DNA from: an uncultured Prevotella sp.
GTDB taxonomy: Bacteria > Bacteroidota > Bacteroidia > Bacteroidales > Bacteroidaceae
Length of the DNA: 63,108 nucleotides
Assembly (NCBI GenBank): GCA_945869265.1
Contig: CAMBOI010000015.1
Span: 1 to 63,108, forward strand
Direction of reading: 5' to 3'
Part shown: piece after piece, positions 7,439 through 16,889 of the stretch
Position numbering within the stretch: the stretch's first letter is position 1
How the letters are laid out: the number at the start of each line of letters is the position of its first letter
Notes under the pieces: model-generated
The model's input: the letters and a program-made list of their open reading frames with translations, nothing else
Databases searched by the model: none
What the model was told of the DNA's origin: nothing
Position numbers and translations under genes: made by a program

Positions 7439-7522
7439 AATCATCAATCAATAATCATCCCAATCAGAGCCTTTGGCTCTTAATCTGTGCTAATCTGTGT
7501 AAATCTGTGGTCTATAAAAACC
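7439..7522 (+). repeat. Second dispersed repeat, copy 1
   Basis: About 84 bases that match the reverse complement of 54571-54653. At its centre is a perfect hairpin AGAGCC-TTT-GGCTCT (7466-7480), followed by three AATCTGTG-like units. Confidence 0.8.
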
Positions 7523-7592
7523 AACTTGTGGACAATGATTTCTGCAACTGTCTTGCAAAGATACGAAAAATATAATAAAATAACACAAATTC

Positions 7593-7624
7593 TTTGCAAA
7601 GTTTAGAAAAATATGATAACTTTG
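7593..7624 (+). promoter_or_regulatory. Promoter of the DPP IV-type peptidase operon
   Basis: TTTG at 7593-7596, 20 bases, TAACTTTG at 7617-7624 followed by CA, about 30 bases before the start codon. Confidence 0.75.
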
Positions 7625-7655
7625 CAGACAAAATCACGAAAAATCGTAGAAAGAC

Positions 7656-9869
7656 ATGAAAAAATTAATCCTTTTATGCGCATTGGCAATGATGACACTG
7701 TCAACAATGAATGCAAAAGAACAACTCGACATGAAGAGTATCTCAAACGGAGAATTCTATGGCGAACGCCTTGCCGCCGTGAAACCGGCAAGCGACGGAG
7801 AGACATATATGCAAATCTCACCTGACAAGAGAAAAATTGTGAAATACTCCTTCAAAACCGGTAAGGAGGTGGCTACAGTGTTTGACCTCGACAACGTGAG
7901 AGGGCCGAAGATACGCATCGACGGGGTGGATGGATATATCGTCAGTCCCGACGGAAGGACTATCCTCATTCAGACCGCCACAAAGGCAATCTATCGCCGC
8001 TCGTTTACTGCAGAATACTATATCTTCGACGTGCGCAACAACAAGATGGTGGCACTGTCGCTCGCCGGACCGCAACAGACTCCAGTCTTTTCGCCCGACG
8101 GCACGATGATAGCATTCGTAAGGGAGAACAATATCTATCTCGTCAAACTGCTCTACGACAATGCCGAGAGCCAGGTGACGAAGGACGGAAAATTTAATGA
8201 GATAATCAACGGAGTGCCCGACTGGGTGTATGAGGAGGAGTTTATGACCAACTCGTCGATGGTGTTCACTGCCGACAGCAAGCAAATATGCTGGATAAAA
8301 TACGACGAGTCGAAGGTGAAGCAATATTCCATGCAACTCTTCCGTGGCAGTCATCCTGAGAAAGATGAATATGCCACATATCCCGGACTATATACATATA
8401 AATATCCGAAGGCTGGAGAGGACAACTCGAAGGTGACGGTGTGGAGCTATGACATCAAGTCGCATCAGACCCGCAAAATGGAAGTGCCACTCGATGCCGA
8501 CGGATATATACCACGGATAGCAGCTACGGAAGACGCGTCGAAGGTGGCTGTGTTCACACTCAATCGCCATCAGGACCACCTTTCTATATATATGGTGAAC
8601 CCCTTGTCAACCCTCGCCAAACTCGTCATCACCGACAAGGTGGACAAGTATATCAAGGAGACAGCAGTGCAGGACACACGTATCGTGGGCAACTATATCT
8701 TGTTGCCGTCGGAACGCGATGGATTCAACCATCTATACCTCTACACGCTCACGGGACAGTTGAAGCGACGCGTCACTACGGGCCAGTATGAGGTGCTCGA
8801 CGTATATGGCATTGACGGAGCCACGGGAGACGTGTATTATGCAGCCAATGCCGACGGAGCAACCGACAAGCAGGTGTTTGTGGCACGGGCCAACGGAAAA
8901 ACCGAGCGTCTTACCCACAAGGCTGGACAGAACAGTGCCATCTTCAGCAGCAACTACAAGTATTTCATCAACGTGTGGAGCGACATCAACAATCCACTCA
9001 CATATACCCTCAACACCGTGGGAGGAAAGCAGACTGCAGTGCTCATCGACAACAAGGAACTCAAGGGGAAATGGGCGAAATATGAAACAGGAACGAAGGA
9101 ACTATTCGCCTTTACAACCTCGGAGGGAGTGAAGCTCAACGGATGGATGATCAAACCGGCAGGATTTGACGCCAAGAAGCGATATCCCGTAATCATGTAT
9201 CAGTATGGTGGGCCCGGCAATCAGCAGGTGCTCAACTCATGGAACATCGGTATCAAGGGACAGGGTGCCGTGATTGAGCAGTATATGGCTCAGCAGGGAT
9301 ATGTGGTGGTGTGCGTTGACGGACGCGGAACAGGCGGACGAGGTGCCAACTTCGAGAAATGCACCTATCTGCGCCTCGGCGAGAAGGAGTCGGCCGACCA
9401 GGTGGAGACTGCCTTGTGGCTTGGAAAACAGTCGTATGTGGATAAGGACCGCATAGGAATATGGGGATGGAGCTATGGAGGATGGAACACACTCATGTCG
9501 ATGTCGGAGGGACGACCTGTGTTCAAGGCTGGAGTGGCTGTCGCACCACCCACATGTTGGCGCTATTACGACACCGTCTATACCGAGCGCTTCATGCGCA
9601 CGCCCAAGGAAAACGCTTCGGGATATGACGAGGTGAACCCGATAGCCCGTGCACCGAAACTGCATGGCGCACTGCTCATCTGCCACGGACTTGCCGACGA
9701 TAATGTGCACTTCCAGAACAGTGCCGAATATGTGGAGGCACTCGTGCAGGCCGACAAGGACTTCCGTCAGCTTGTATATACCAACCGCAATCACGGCATA
9801 TCGGGAGGAAACACCACCAATCACCTCTTCCGACAGATAATAAACTGGTTTAATACAGAATTAAAATAA
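7656..9869 (+). CDS. Dipeptidyl peptidase IV-type serine peptidase (S9)
   Basis: A 737-residue exported peptidase with a signal peptide (MKKLILLCALAMMTLSTMNA). Residues of about 40-490 form the beta-propeller, which contains DWVYEEEF, the glutamate pair that binds the substrate N-terminus in DPP IV. The C-terminal alpha/beta hydrolase domain has the nucleophile in GWSYGG, the acid in GLADDNVHF and the histidine in NRNHGI. It should cleave X-Pro or similar dipeptides in the periplasm. It starts a run with a DUF4861 gene (17-base gap) and two metal-efflux genes. Length is normal for the family. Confidence 0.9.
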   Translation: MKKLILLCALAMMTLSTMNAKEQLDMKSISNGEFYGERLAAVKPASDGETYMQISPDKRKIVKYSFKTGKEVATVFDLDNVRGPKIRIDGVDGYIVSPDGRTILIQTATKAIYRRSFTAEYYIFDVRNNKMVALSLAGPQQTPVFSPDGTMIAFVRENNIYLVKLLYDNAESQVTKDGKFNEIINGVPDWVYEEEFMTNSSMVFTADSKQICWIKYDESKVKQYSMQLFRGSHPEKDEYATYPGLYTYKYPKAGEDNSKVTVWSYDIKSHQTRKMEVPLDADGYIPRIAATEDASKVAVFTLNRHQDHLSIYMVNPLSTLAKLVITDKVDKYIKETAVQDTRIVGNYILLPSERDGFNHLYLYTLTGQLKRRVTTGQYEVLDVYGIDGATGDVYYAANADGATDKQVFVARANGKTERLTHKAGQNSAIFSSNYKYFINVWSDINNPLTYTLNTVGGKQTAVLIDNKELKGKWAKYETGTKELFAFTTSEGVKLNGWMIKPAGFDAKKRYPVIMYQYGGPGNQQVLNSWNIGIKGQGAVIEQYMAQQGYVVVCVDGRGTGGRGANFEKCTYLRLGEKESADQVETALWLGKQSYVDKDRIGIWGWSYGGWNTLMSMSEGRPVFKAGVAVAPPTCWRYYDTVYTERFMRTPKENASGYDEVNPIARAPKLHGALLICHGLADDNVHFQNSAEYVEALVQADKDFRQLVYTNRNHGISGGNTTNHLFRQIINWFNTELK

Positions 9870-9886
9870 TAAAAAAACAAACGAAA

Positions 9887-11662
9887 ATGAAAACATTAAC
9901 TACTATCGCCCTTGCGCTGATGATGATGCCACTGACGGTGTCGGCAGCAAAGGCAAAGAAAAAACAAACGGTGAAAAAAATCACGGCAATAGAGATCGTG
10001 ACGAAGATGAATGACGAATATCAGGCTAATCACAAGCCCGAGGTGGGGACGGATGCAGGCAATGCCGCCTATTTCGCCGCCAACATGGAGGCATACCGAC
10101 TCACGGGTAATGCGCGCTATCTCGAATACTGCGACAAATGGGCGAGACACAACAAATGGAACGGACCTATGGAGGCATATCTCGACCTCTACGAATTGAA
10201 TCCCGATGCCTACAAGATAGCATCGGTGATGAGTGACGAGAATAAGTCGCTGCCCGTGTTGGCAAAACTATACAAGGCAACACGCTGTAAGAAATATCTC
10301 GAACGCATCATTGCTGAATATCGACAGGCAGACGTGTTCACACTCGTGCGCACGCTCGACGCCCTTCCTGACGACGCTCCACAGCGTGGCGACATCGCCA
10401 ACAGGGTGAAGGCGGATGTGACTGCCGCACCGACGCTCTACACACTGCTCTGGACAGTGAACAGAGGACTGTTGGACAAGGCAAAATATGCCGACATCAT
10501 CGAACAGATGTGGAGTAAGAGAGACAATGAGCCGGCATCGATTCTTGCAGCCTGCGAGAAGGTGAGATACGACGACTCGACATTAGTGTCGCAACGCTCG
10601 CTGACTGTGGAGGTGAAGAATCCCACAGGAACACAGCGCCAACAGGTGGTGGAACTATGTGCCGCCGACATATGCAAGCGTCTGGGCATCAGTGGCGGAC
10701 GCCAGTTTGTGGTGAAAAACTCCATCGGCAACGAGATACCCTCGCAGCTCACCCACGACGGAAAGATACTCGTGGAGATAGCAGTGGCACCCTCATCATC
10801 TGCCACAATAACGATAACAACAGGACTACCCAAGTCATACGTCAACACATGCTATGGAAGAATGTATCCAGAGCGAGTGGATGACATAGCATGGGAGAAC
10901 GACAGAGGTGCTTATCGATGCTACGGACCAGCACTGCAGGCTTCGGGTGAGCAGGCCTTTGGAAATGACGTGTGGGTGAAGAACACTCCCGACCTCGTGG
11001 TGGAAAGTCGTTATCACAACGAACTCGTCAACAAACTGAGTTATCATGTAGATCGTGGATATGGACTCGACTGCTATAAGGTGGGACCAACACTCGGTTG
11101 CGGTACGCCTGCCATCATCGAGGGCGACAACATCCGATTCCCATATTGCTGGACTGCATACGAGATACTCGACAACGGACCGCTAAGATTCACAGTGCGA
11201 TTAGACTATGGAGCAAATGGCGAACACCGCATAATGTCGCTCGACAAGGGCAGCAACTTCAATAAGATGACGGTGTGGTATGACGCTATCACGACTCCTG
11301 TGGATGTGGCTTCGGGAGTAGTCATTCACACCGAGGACACCGAGAGCGTTGTGCTTGGAAAGGACTACGTGCAATATGCCGACCCCACCGACAATCCAAA
11401 GGCGCAGAATTTCCAGATATATGTGGCTGCCATCTTCCCCGATGGTGTGGACGCCACACGCAAGGTGATGTATCAGAATCCAGTGCGCGGAAATGCAGGT
11501 CATGCCCTTGGAATAAAGAAAGGACTGCAACCTAACGAGAAATTCACGTATTACTTCGGTTCGTCGTGGAGCAAATACGATTGTCGAAATCAGAAAGAAT
11601 GGCAGATGCGCATCGACAACTTTAAGTTAGCCCTCGCACAACCCCTTGAGATAATATTATAA
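9887..11662 (+). CDS. DUF4861 protein with a shortened GH105-like N-terminal region
   Basis: A 591-residue exported protein (signal MKTLTTIALALMMMPLTVSA). The C-terminal 350 residues match DUF4861 (YGRMYPERVDDIAWEND, GVVIHTEDTESVVLGKDYVQYAD, YYFGSSWSKYD). Residues of about 35-210 are helical and recall unsaturated uronyl hydrolases of family GH105: AYRLTGNARYLEYCDKW, EAYLDLYELNPD, ALPDDAPQR, then GLLDKAKYADIIEQMW. The region is about half the usual length, and the acidic residues expected before the YLDLY and PVLAKLY segments are absent, so it may be non-catalytic. This assignment is mine by pattern, not by search. It follows the peptidase gene by 17 bases and precedes the metal adaptor by 2. 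Confidence 0.7.
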   Translation: MKTLTTIALALMMMPLTVSAAKAKKKQTVKKITAIEIVTKMNDEYQANHKPEVGTDAGNAAYFAANMEAYRLTGNARYLEYCDKWARHNKWNGPMEAYLDLYELNPDAYKIASVMSDENKSLPVLAKLYKATRCKKYLERIIAEYRQADVFTLVRTLDALPDDAPQRGDIANRVKADVTAAPTLYTLLWTVNRGLLDKAKYADIIEQMWSKRDNEPASILAACEKVRYDDSTLVSQRSLTVEVKNPTGTQRQQVVELCAADICKRLGISGGRQFVVKNSIGNEIPSQLTHDGKILVEIAVAPSSSATITITTGLPKSYVNTCYGRMYPERVDDIAWENDRGAYRCYGPALQASGEQAFGNDVWVKNTPDLVVESRYHNELVNKLSYHVDRGYGLDCYKVGPTLGCGTPAIIEGDNIRFPYCWTAYEILDNGPLRFTVRLDYGANGEHRIMSLDKGSNFNKMTVWYDAITTPVDVASGVVIHTEDTESVVLGKDYVQYADPTDNPKAQNFQIYVAAIFPDGVDATRKVMYQNPVRGNAGHALGIKKGLQPNEKFTYYFGSSWSKYDCRNQKEWQMRIDNFKLALAQPLEIIL

Positions 11663-11664
11663 TA

Positions 11665-12804
11665 ATGAATAAAAAGACAATAATGTTCCTGTCGTCAGTC
11701 GTGCTGCTTGCCTCGTGCGGCAGTAAGGCCCACGACGAAGCCAAAGAAGAGCATGGACACGAAGACCATGCCGGAGAGATTGTCATGACAAAGCACCAAA
11801 TGGAGGATGCACACGTGATGACTGCAGTGGTTAATCCATCCGACTTTGTCAACGTGATAAAGGTGGGAGGACAGATTGTGTCGTCGCAAAATGACGAACA
11901 GACTATCGTTGCCACCTCTGAAGGCATTGTGCAGTTTGCCAACCGCCAGTTGACTGAGGGGGCCACGGTAGTGGCAGGGCAAATTGTAGCCACCGTCTCG
12001 TCGCGCAATCTACAGTCGGGCGACCCCGTAGCCAAGGCAAAAGCTGCCTATCTCGCAGCCCAAAGTCAGTTGGAGAGGGCAAAGGAACTTATTGCCGACA
12101 AGATTATATCGCAGAAAGCCTACGAACAGGCAAAACTCGATTACGAGCAGGCTCTCGCCGCATGGCGTGGCATGGAATCGACTGCATCCAAGGGTGGGGT
12201 GGTGATATCCTCTCCGCGTGCTGGATATGTGAAGAACATCCTCGTGCGCCAAGGCGACTATGTAAATATCGGTACACCCATAATCACACTCACGTCGAAT
12301 CGCCGACTGCAGTTGCGTGTTGACGTGCCGCAGCAGTATCTGAGATTGTTGTCGTCTGTCAGCGGTGCCAATTTCCGTATTCCTGGAGACAACACGCTCT
12401 ATCGCCTCTCTGCCCTCAACGGAAGGGTGGAGTCGTATGGGCGCAGTCTTGCCGACGGCTCTGCCTTTGCGCCTGTCATCATGTCGATGGATAATGTGGG
12501 AGCATTACTACCCGGGGCCTATGCCGAAGTATATCTGCTCATGAACGATGGCAAACAGTGTATCTCACTGCCTGAGAGTGCTATTACCGAAGAGCAAGGG
12601 CTTTACTTCGTGTATGTGGCAGAGCCCGACGAACCGGGTGTGTTTGTAAAGCGTGAGGTGTCAGTAGGCAGGGATAACGGTGAGCGCATTGAGATTACTG
12701 CCGGACTCAAGGCAGGAGAGACCGTTGTCACACAGGGAGCTATGCAGGTGCGCCTTGCCTCGATGAGCGGTTCTGTGCCCGAAGGACATAGTCATAGTCA
12801 TTGA
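11665..12804 (+). CDS. Heavy-metal efflux periplasmic adaptor (CusB/CzcB family) lipoprotein
   Basis: A 379-residue membrane fusion protein with a lipoprotein signal (VVLLASC, Cys19). Just after the signal comes a metal-binding-like cluster HDEAKEEHGHEDHAGE, and the C-terminus is EGHSHSH. The middle has the lipoyl halves (SEGIVQFANRQLTEGATVVAGQIV and SPRAGYVKNILVRQGDYV) around a coiled-coil hairpin (about 115-165), then the beta-barrel. It links the RND pump encoded next to an outer-membrane channel. The histidines suggest Zn, Co, Ni or Cu. It begins two bases after the DUF4861 stop, so it is surely cotranscribed. Confidence 0.88.
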   Translation: MNKKTIMFLSSVVLLASCGSKAHDEAKEEHGHEDHAGEIVMTKHQMEDAHVMTAVVNPSDFVNVIKVGGQIVSSQNDEQTIVATSEGIVQFANRQLTEGATVVAGQIVATVSSRNLQSGDPVAKAKAAYLAAQSQLERAKELIADKIISQKAYEQAKLDYEQALAAWRGMESTASKGGVVISSPRAGYVKNILVRQGDYVNIGTPIITLTSNRRLQLRVDVPQQYLRLLSSVSGANFRIPGDNTLYRLSALNGRVESYGRSLADGSAFAPVIMSMDNVGALLPGAYAEVYLLMNDGKQCISLPESAITEEQGLYFVYVAEPDEPGVFVKREVSVGRDNGERIEITAGLKAGETVVTQGAMQVRLASMSGSVPEGHSHSH

Positions 12805-12882
12805 AATCGAAGATTTTTAATGTAATAAAAGAAACGAAGTTCGAAGAAGTCAATTAAAGAATTAAAAAATTAAAGTTCTCTC

Positions 12883-15800
12883 GTGCTGAATAAGATTATT
12901 AGATTTTCCCTCGACAATCGCCTTGCGATAGTGATAGTGTCAGTGCTGCTGATGCTCTTTGGAGTATATACCACCGGCAATATGGAGGTGGATGTGTTTC
13001 CCGACCTAAATGCCCCAACGGTTGTGGTGATGACCGAGGCACGGGGAATGGCTGCCGAGGAGGTGGAGCGTCTTGTCACATTCCCCGTAGAAACTGCTGT
13101 CAACGGTGCCACGGATGTGAGGCGCGTGCGCTCATCATCCACTACGGGGTTTTCGGTAGTGTGGGTGGAGTTTAACTGGGGCACCGACATATACAGGGCG
13201 AGGCAGATAGTGTCGGAGAAACTATCAACAGTGCGCGACGAACTGCCCGCTGGTATCGGTAATCCCACACTCGGTCCGCAGTCGTCAATCCTCGGAGAGT
13301 TGATGTTTGTGGCTCTCACTTCCGACTCCACATCACTGCGCGACCTGCGCACCATAGCCGACTGGACCATCCGCCCGCGTCTTCTCGCCACTGGAGGTGT
13401 GGCTCAGGTGGCTGTGCTTGGAGGAGAGGTAAAGGAATATCAGATTCTTCTTTCTCCCGAAAGAATGTCGCATCACGGTGTTACACTCAGTGATGTCATG
13501 TCGGCTGTTGAGGGTATGAATGCCAATGTATCGGGGGGCACGGTATATGAATACGGTAATGAGTATATCGTGCGGGGAGTGATATCTTCGACGGATGTCA
13601 ACCGAATTGCCGACGCCCTCGTTGCCAACACTCCATCAGGTGCTGTATGCCTGCGCGATGTGGCAGAGGTAAGGGTGGGCGACAAAACCCCACGCACGGG
13701 TGTGTCGAGCTATAACGGCAAGTCGGCTGTCATGCTCACTGTCACCAAGCAACCCAACATCAGCACCCTCAAACTTACAGCCCATATCGACAGTACGCTT
13801 GCCGACCTGAGGGCGTCGCTGCCCTCCGACGTGCATCTATCTACTGATGTATATCGCCAGTCGAGATTTATAGAGAGCAGTATCGACAATGTAAAGGACG
13901 CACTGCTCGAAGGAGCCCTGTTTGTTGTCGTCGTTCTCTTCATATTCCTCATGAACGCACGCACCACACTCATCTCCCTCGTCACCATACCCCTATCTCT
14001 TCTTGCAGCAATAGTGGCGCTGCATGCCCTCGACCTCACCATCAACACGATGAGTCTCGGAGGTCTGTGCATTGCAATAGGGTCGCTTGTGGATGATGCC
14101 ATCGTGGATGTGGAGAACGTGTATAAGCGTCTGCGTGACAATCGCCAACTGCCTATTCCAGGCAGGCGACCTGTCATCGACGTCATCTTCGATGCCTCGC
14201 GAGAGGTGCGCATGCCTATACTTAATTCAACTCTGATTATCATTGCCAGTTTTCTGCCCATTTTCTTCCTCTCGGGGATGGAAGGAAGGATGTTGGCGCC
14301 ACTTGGCATTGCATTCGTAGTGGCACTCTGCTCTTCTACCGTTGTCGCGCTCACACTCACTCCCGTGTTGTGCAGTTTTTTGCTTGGCAGTGGAAGACAC
14401 TCCCTCGAAGTGCAGAAAGAACCGATAATAATAACATATCTTCAGACGCATTATCTCAACGCTTTGAGATGGGCATTGGGGCATAGGAGTATAGTGCTCG
14501 GCACTACTGCAGCTGCCCTCGTGATTGCCATAGTGATGTTTGCGGGATTCGGACGCTCGTTCCTACCCCCGTTCAACGAGGGCTCACTCACAGTAAATGT
14601 AAGTACGCTTCCTGGTATATCACTTGAGGAATCCGACAGTATAGGGCGACGTGCCGAGCGAGCGCTCTTGTCGATACCCGAGATAAAGGTGGTGGGAAGA
14701 AAAACGGGGCGTGCCGAACTCGATGAGCATGCCTTGGGAATCAACACCTCGGAGATAGAGGCACCATTCGAACTATCCAACCGCACAAAGGACGAACTGC
14801 TCGATGATGTGCGCCATCGTCTGTCGGAGATTCCGGGAATTAATGTGGAGGTAGGGTCGCCTATCAGTCATCGTATCGATGCCATGTTGTCGGGAACGCG
14901 TGCCGGTATTGCCATCAAACTCTTTGGCTCCGACCTCAACCGCATGTATGCCATTGGCAATCAGATACGTGATGCCATAAAGGATATCGAAGGTATTGCC
15001 GACCTCAACGTTGAGCAGCAGGTGGAGCGCCCGCAACTCACTATCCGTCCGCGTGCAGCCTTGTTGGCACAGTATGGAGTCACCATGCCTGAGTTTGCAT
15101 CCTATGTCGAGACATTGCTGCAAGGGGCAACGGTGTCGCAAGTATATGACGGCAACACTACTTTCGATGTCACGCTCAAGGTGGCTGACGAACAACGCTC
15201 CTCCATGCAGGACATCAAAGACCTGAGAGTGCAGACACCACGTGGGTCTGTCACTCTGAGTCAACTTGCCACCATCAGTTCTACCTCGGGCCCCAACACG
15301 ATAAGTCGCGAGAATGTGCAGCGTAAGATCGTTATCTCGGCAAATGTCAGTGGGCGCGACCTTCGTGGAGTAGTCAACGACATCAGGACAACAGTATCAG
15401 AGCATATCCAACTGCCCGAGGGGTATCATGTGGAATATGGTGGACAATTTGAGAGCGAGCAGGCGGCATCACACACTCTCTTGGTGGCATCGCTGATAAG
15501 TATGATTATCATCTTCGTGTTGCTCTTCCATCAGTTCCGCTCGCTCACACAGTCTGCTGTTGTGATGCTTAATCTTCCGTTGGCGGTGATAGGCGGCGTT
15601 GTGGCGATTGCCATGACAAGTGGGGTGGTGAGCATACCTGCCATCATCGGATTTATTTCCCTGTTCGGAATAGCTACTCGCAACGGTATGCTGCTCGTGT
15701 CGAGATATAACGACCTTCGTAGGCGAGACTATTCGTTGGAGGACAGTATAGTGAGAGGGTCAGTAGATCGTCTCAATCCCATACTCATGACAGCCCTCAC

Positions 15801-15972
15801 GAGTGCGTTGGCGCTCATCCCCATGGCTCTCACAGGCGATTTGCCAGGAAATGAGATACAGTCGCCCATGGCGAAGGTTATACTTGGTGGTCTCATCACA
15901 TCCACACTTCTGAATGTCTTCGTCATACCCATCATGTATTATCATATTTCAAGAGTAAAGATTATCGCATGA
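12883..15972 (+). CDS. CusA/CzcA-type heavy-metal RND efflux pump
   Basis: A 1029-residue inner-membrane pump of the heavy-metal RND group. It starts with GTG at 12883 (MLNKIIRFSLDNR). It has the expected transmembrane helix, large periplasmic loop, helices 2-6, second loop and helices 8-12. The helix-4 motif LCIAIGSLVDDAIVDVEN carries the acidic residues of proton relay, and DVFPDLNAPTVVVMTEARG is the typical first loop start. The metal cannot be decided from these residues. It forms a pump with the adaptor upstream; the TolC-like protein at 16884-18056 is the likely channel but lies on the other strand beyond nagB. Confidence 0.9.
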   Translation: MLNKIIRFSLDNRLAIVIVSVLLMLFGVYTTGNMEVDVFPDLNAPTVVVMTEARGMAAEEVERLVTFPVETAVNGATDVRRVRSSSTTGFSVVWVEFNWGTDIYRARQIVSEKLSTVRDELPAGIGNPTLGPQSSILGELMFVALTSDSTSLRDLRTIADWTIRPRLLATGGVAQVAVLGGEVKEYQILLSPERMSHHGVTLSDVMSAVEGMNANVSGGTVYEYGNEYIVRGVISSTDVNRIADALVANTPSGAVCLRDVAEVRVGDKTPRTGVSSYNGKSAVMLTVTKQPNISTLKLTAHIDSTLADLRASLPSDVHLSTDVYRQSRFIESSIDNVKDALLEGALFVVVVLFIFLMNARTTLISLVTIPLSLLAAIVALHALDLTINTMSLGGLCIAIGSLVDDAIVDVENVYKRLRDNRQLPIPGRRPVIDVIFDASREVRMPILNSTLIIIASFLPIFFLSGMEGRMLAPLGIAFVVALCSSTVVALTLTPVLCSFLLGSGRHSLEVQKEPIIITYLQTHYLNALRWALGHRSIVLGTTAAALVIAIVMFAGFGRSFLPPFNEGSLTVNVSTLPGISLEESDSIGRRAERALLSIPEIKVVGRKTGRAELDEHALGINTSEIEAPFELSNRTKDELLDDVRHRLSEIPGINVEVGSPISHRIDAMLSGTRAGIAIKLFGSDLNRMYAIGNQIRDAIKDIEGIADLNVEQQVERPQLTIRPRAALLAQYGVTMPEFASYVETLLQGATVSQVYDGNTTFDVTLKVADEQRSSMQDIKDLRVQTPRGSVTLSQLATISSTSGPNTISRENVQRKIVISANVSGRDLRGVVNDIRTTVSEHIQLPEGYHVEYGGQFESEQAASHTLLVASLISMIIIFVLLFHQFRSLTQSAVVMLNLPLAVIGGVVAIAMTSGVVSIPAIIGFISLFGIATRNGMLLVSRYNDLRRRDYSLEDSIVRGSVDRLNPILMTALTSALALIPMALTGDLPGNEIQSPMAKVILGGLITSTLLNVFVIPIMYYHISRVKIIA

Positions 15973-16013
15973 TTAACATTTGTTTGTCGAAATAGGGCAA
16001 AAGAAAAAAAATC

Positions 16014-16055
16014 AAAAGAAAAATGCAGAAATACTTGCATTTTTCTTTTTTTTTT
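16014..16055 (+). terminator. Strong terminator after the RND pump gene
   Basis: A perfect 14-base-pair stem (AAAAGAAAAATGCA at 16014-16027 with TGCATTTTTCTTTT at 16036-16049) is followed by a T run. It ends the peptidase-efflux operon and partly overlaps the nagB promoter. Confidence 0.85.
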
Positions 16056-16065
16056 CTTACTTTTG
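16035..16065 (+). promoter_or_regulatory. Promoter of nagB
   Basis: TTG at 16035-16037, 20 bases, TACTTTTG at 16058-16065 followed by CAC. The -33 element sits inside the 3' arm of the preceding terminator. Confidence 0.7.
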
Positions 16066-16097
16066 CACAAAATTTATAAACAAACAACAAAAATATT

Positions 16098-16889
16098 ATG
16101 CGTGTAATTATTGAACCAGACTACGACAGATTGTCGAAATGGGCTGCCGACTACGTTGCAAAGCGAATTGTAGAGGCACAGCCTACAGCAGAAAAGCCCT
16201 TTAAACTTGGGTGCCCTACAGGCTCATCGCCATTGGGCTTGTATAGGGAATTGATAAAGAAATATGAGGCAGGAGAGTTGTCTTTTGAGAACGTCATCAC
16301 CTTCAACATGGACGAGTATGTTCATATCCCCGAAGATCATCCCGAGTCATATCACTCCTTTATGTGGACAAATTTCTTCTCACATATTAATATTAAGAAG
16401 GAGAATGTGCATATCCTCGACGGAAACGCCCCCGACCTGCTGAAGGAATGTGAGGACTACGAGAAGGCTATTGAGGCTGCGGGAGGTATCGACCTGTTTA
16501 TGGGGGGAGTGGGGCCCGATGGGCATTTGGCATTCAACGAACCAGGTTCGTCGCTCACATCAAAGACGCGTATCAAGACATTGACTACCGACACCATCAT
16601 TGCCAACAGCAGATTCTTCGACGGCGACCTCAGTCAGGTGCCCACACAGGCTTTGACAGTGGGTATCGGAACAGTGATGGCAGCCAAGGAGGTGTTGCTC
16701 GTATGCAACGGACACCACAAGGCGCGTGCCCTGAAGCACATCATCGACGGAGACATATCGCACAAGTGGACTGCCTCGATGCTGCAGATGCACCCCAAGG
16801 CCATTGTGGTATGCGATGAGGCAGCTTGCGACGAACTCACCGTAGGAACATATAAGTACTATCTCGACAAGGAGAGAGGAAACCTATAA
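16098..16889 (+). CDS. nagB: Glucosamine-6-phosphate deaminase
   Basis: A 263-residue enzyme that converts glucosamine 6-phosphate to fructose 6-phosphate and ammonia. The recognition points are GCPTGSSPLGLYREL (phosphate loop), FNMDEYVHI (catalytic Asp), and GVGPDGHLAFNEPGSSL with the ring-opening His. Length fits the hexameric bacterial enzyme. It is a single-gene unit with its own promoter. The last six bases overlap the 3' end of the opposite TolC-like gene. Confidence 0.95.
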   Translation: MRVIIEPDYDRLSKWAADYVAKRIVEAQPTAEKPFKLGCPTGSSPLGLYRELIKKYEAGELSFENVITFNMDEYVHIPEDHPESYHSFMWTNFFSHINIKKENVHILDGNAPDLLKECEDYEKAIEAAGGIDLFMGGVGPDGHLAFNEPGSSLTSKTRIKTLTTDTIIANSRFFDGDLSQVPTQALTVGIGTVMAAKEVLLVCNGHHKARALKHIIDGDISHKWTASMLQMHPKAIVVCDEAACDELTVGTYKYYLDKERGNL

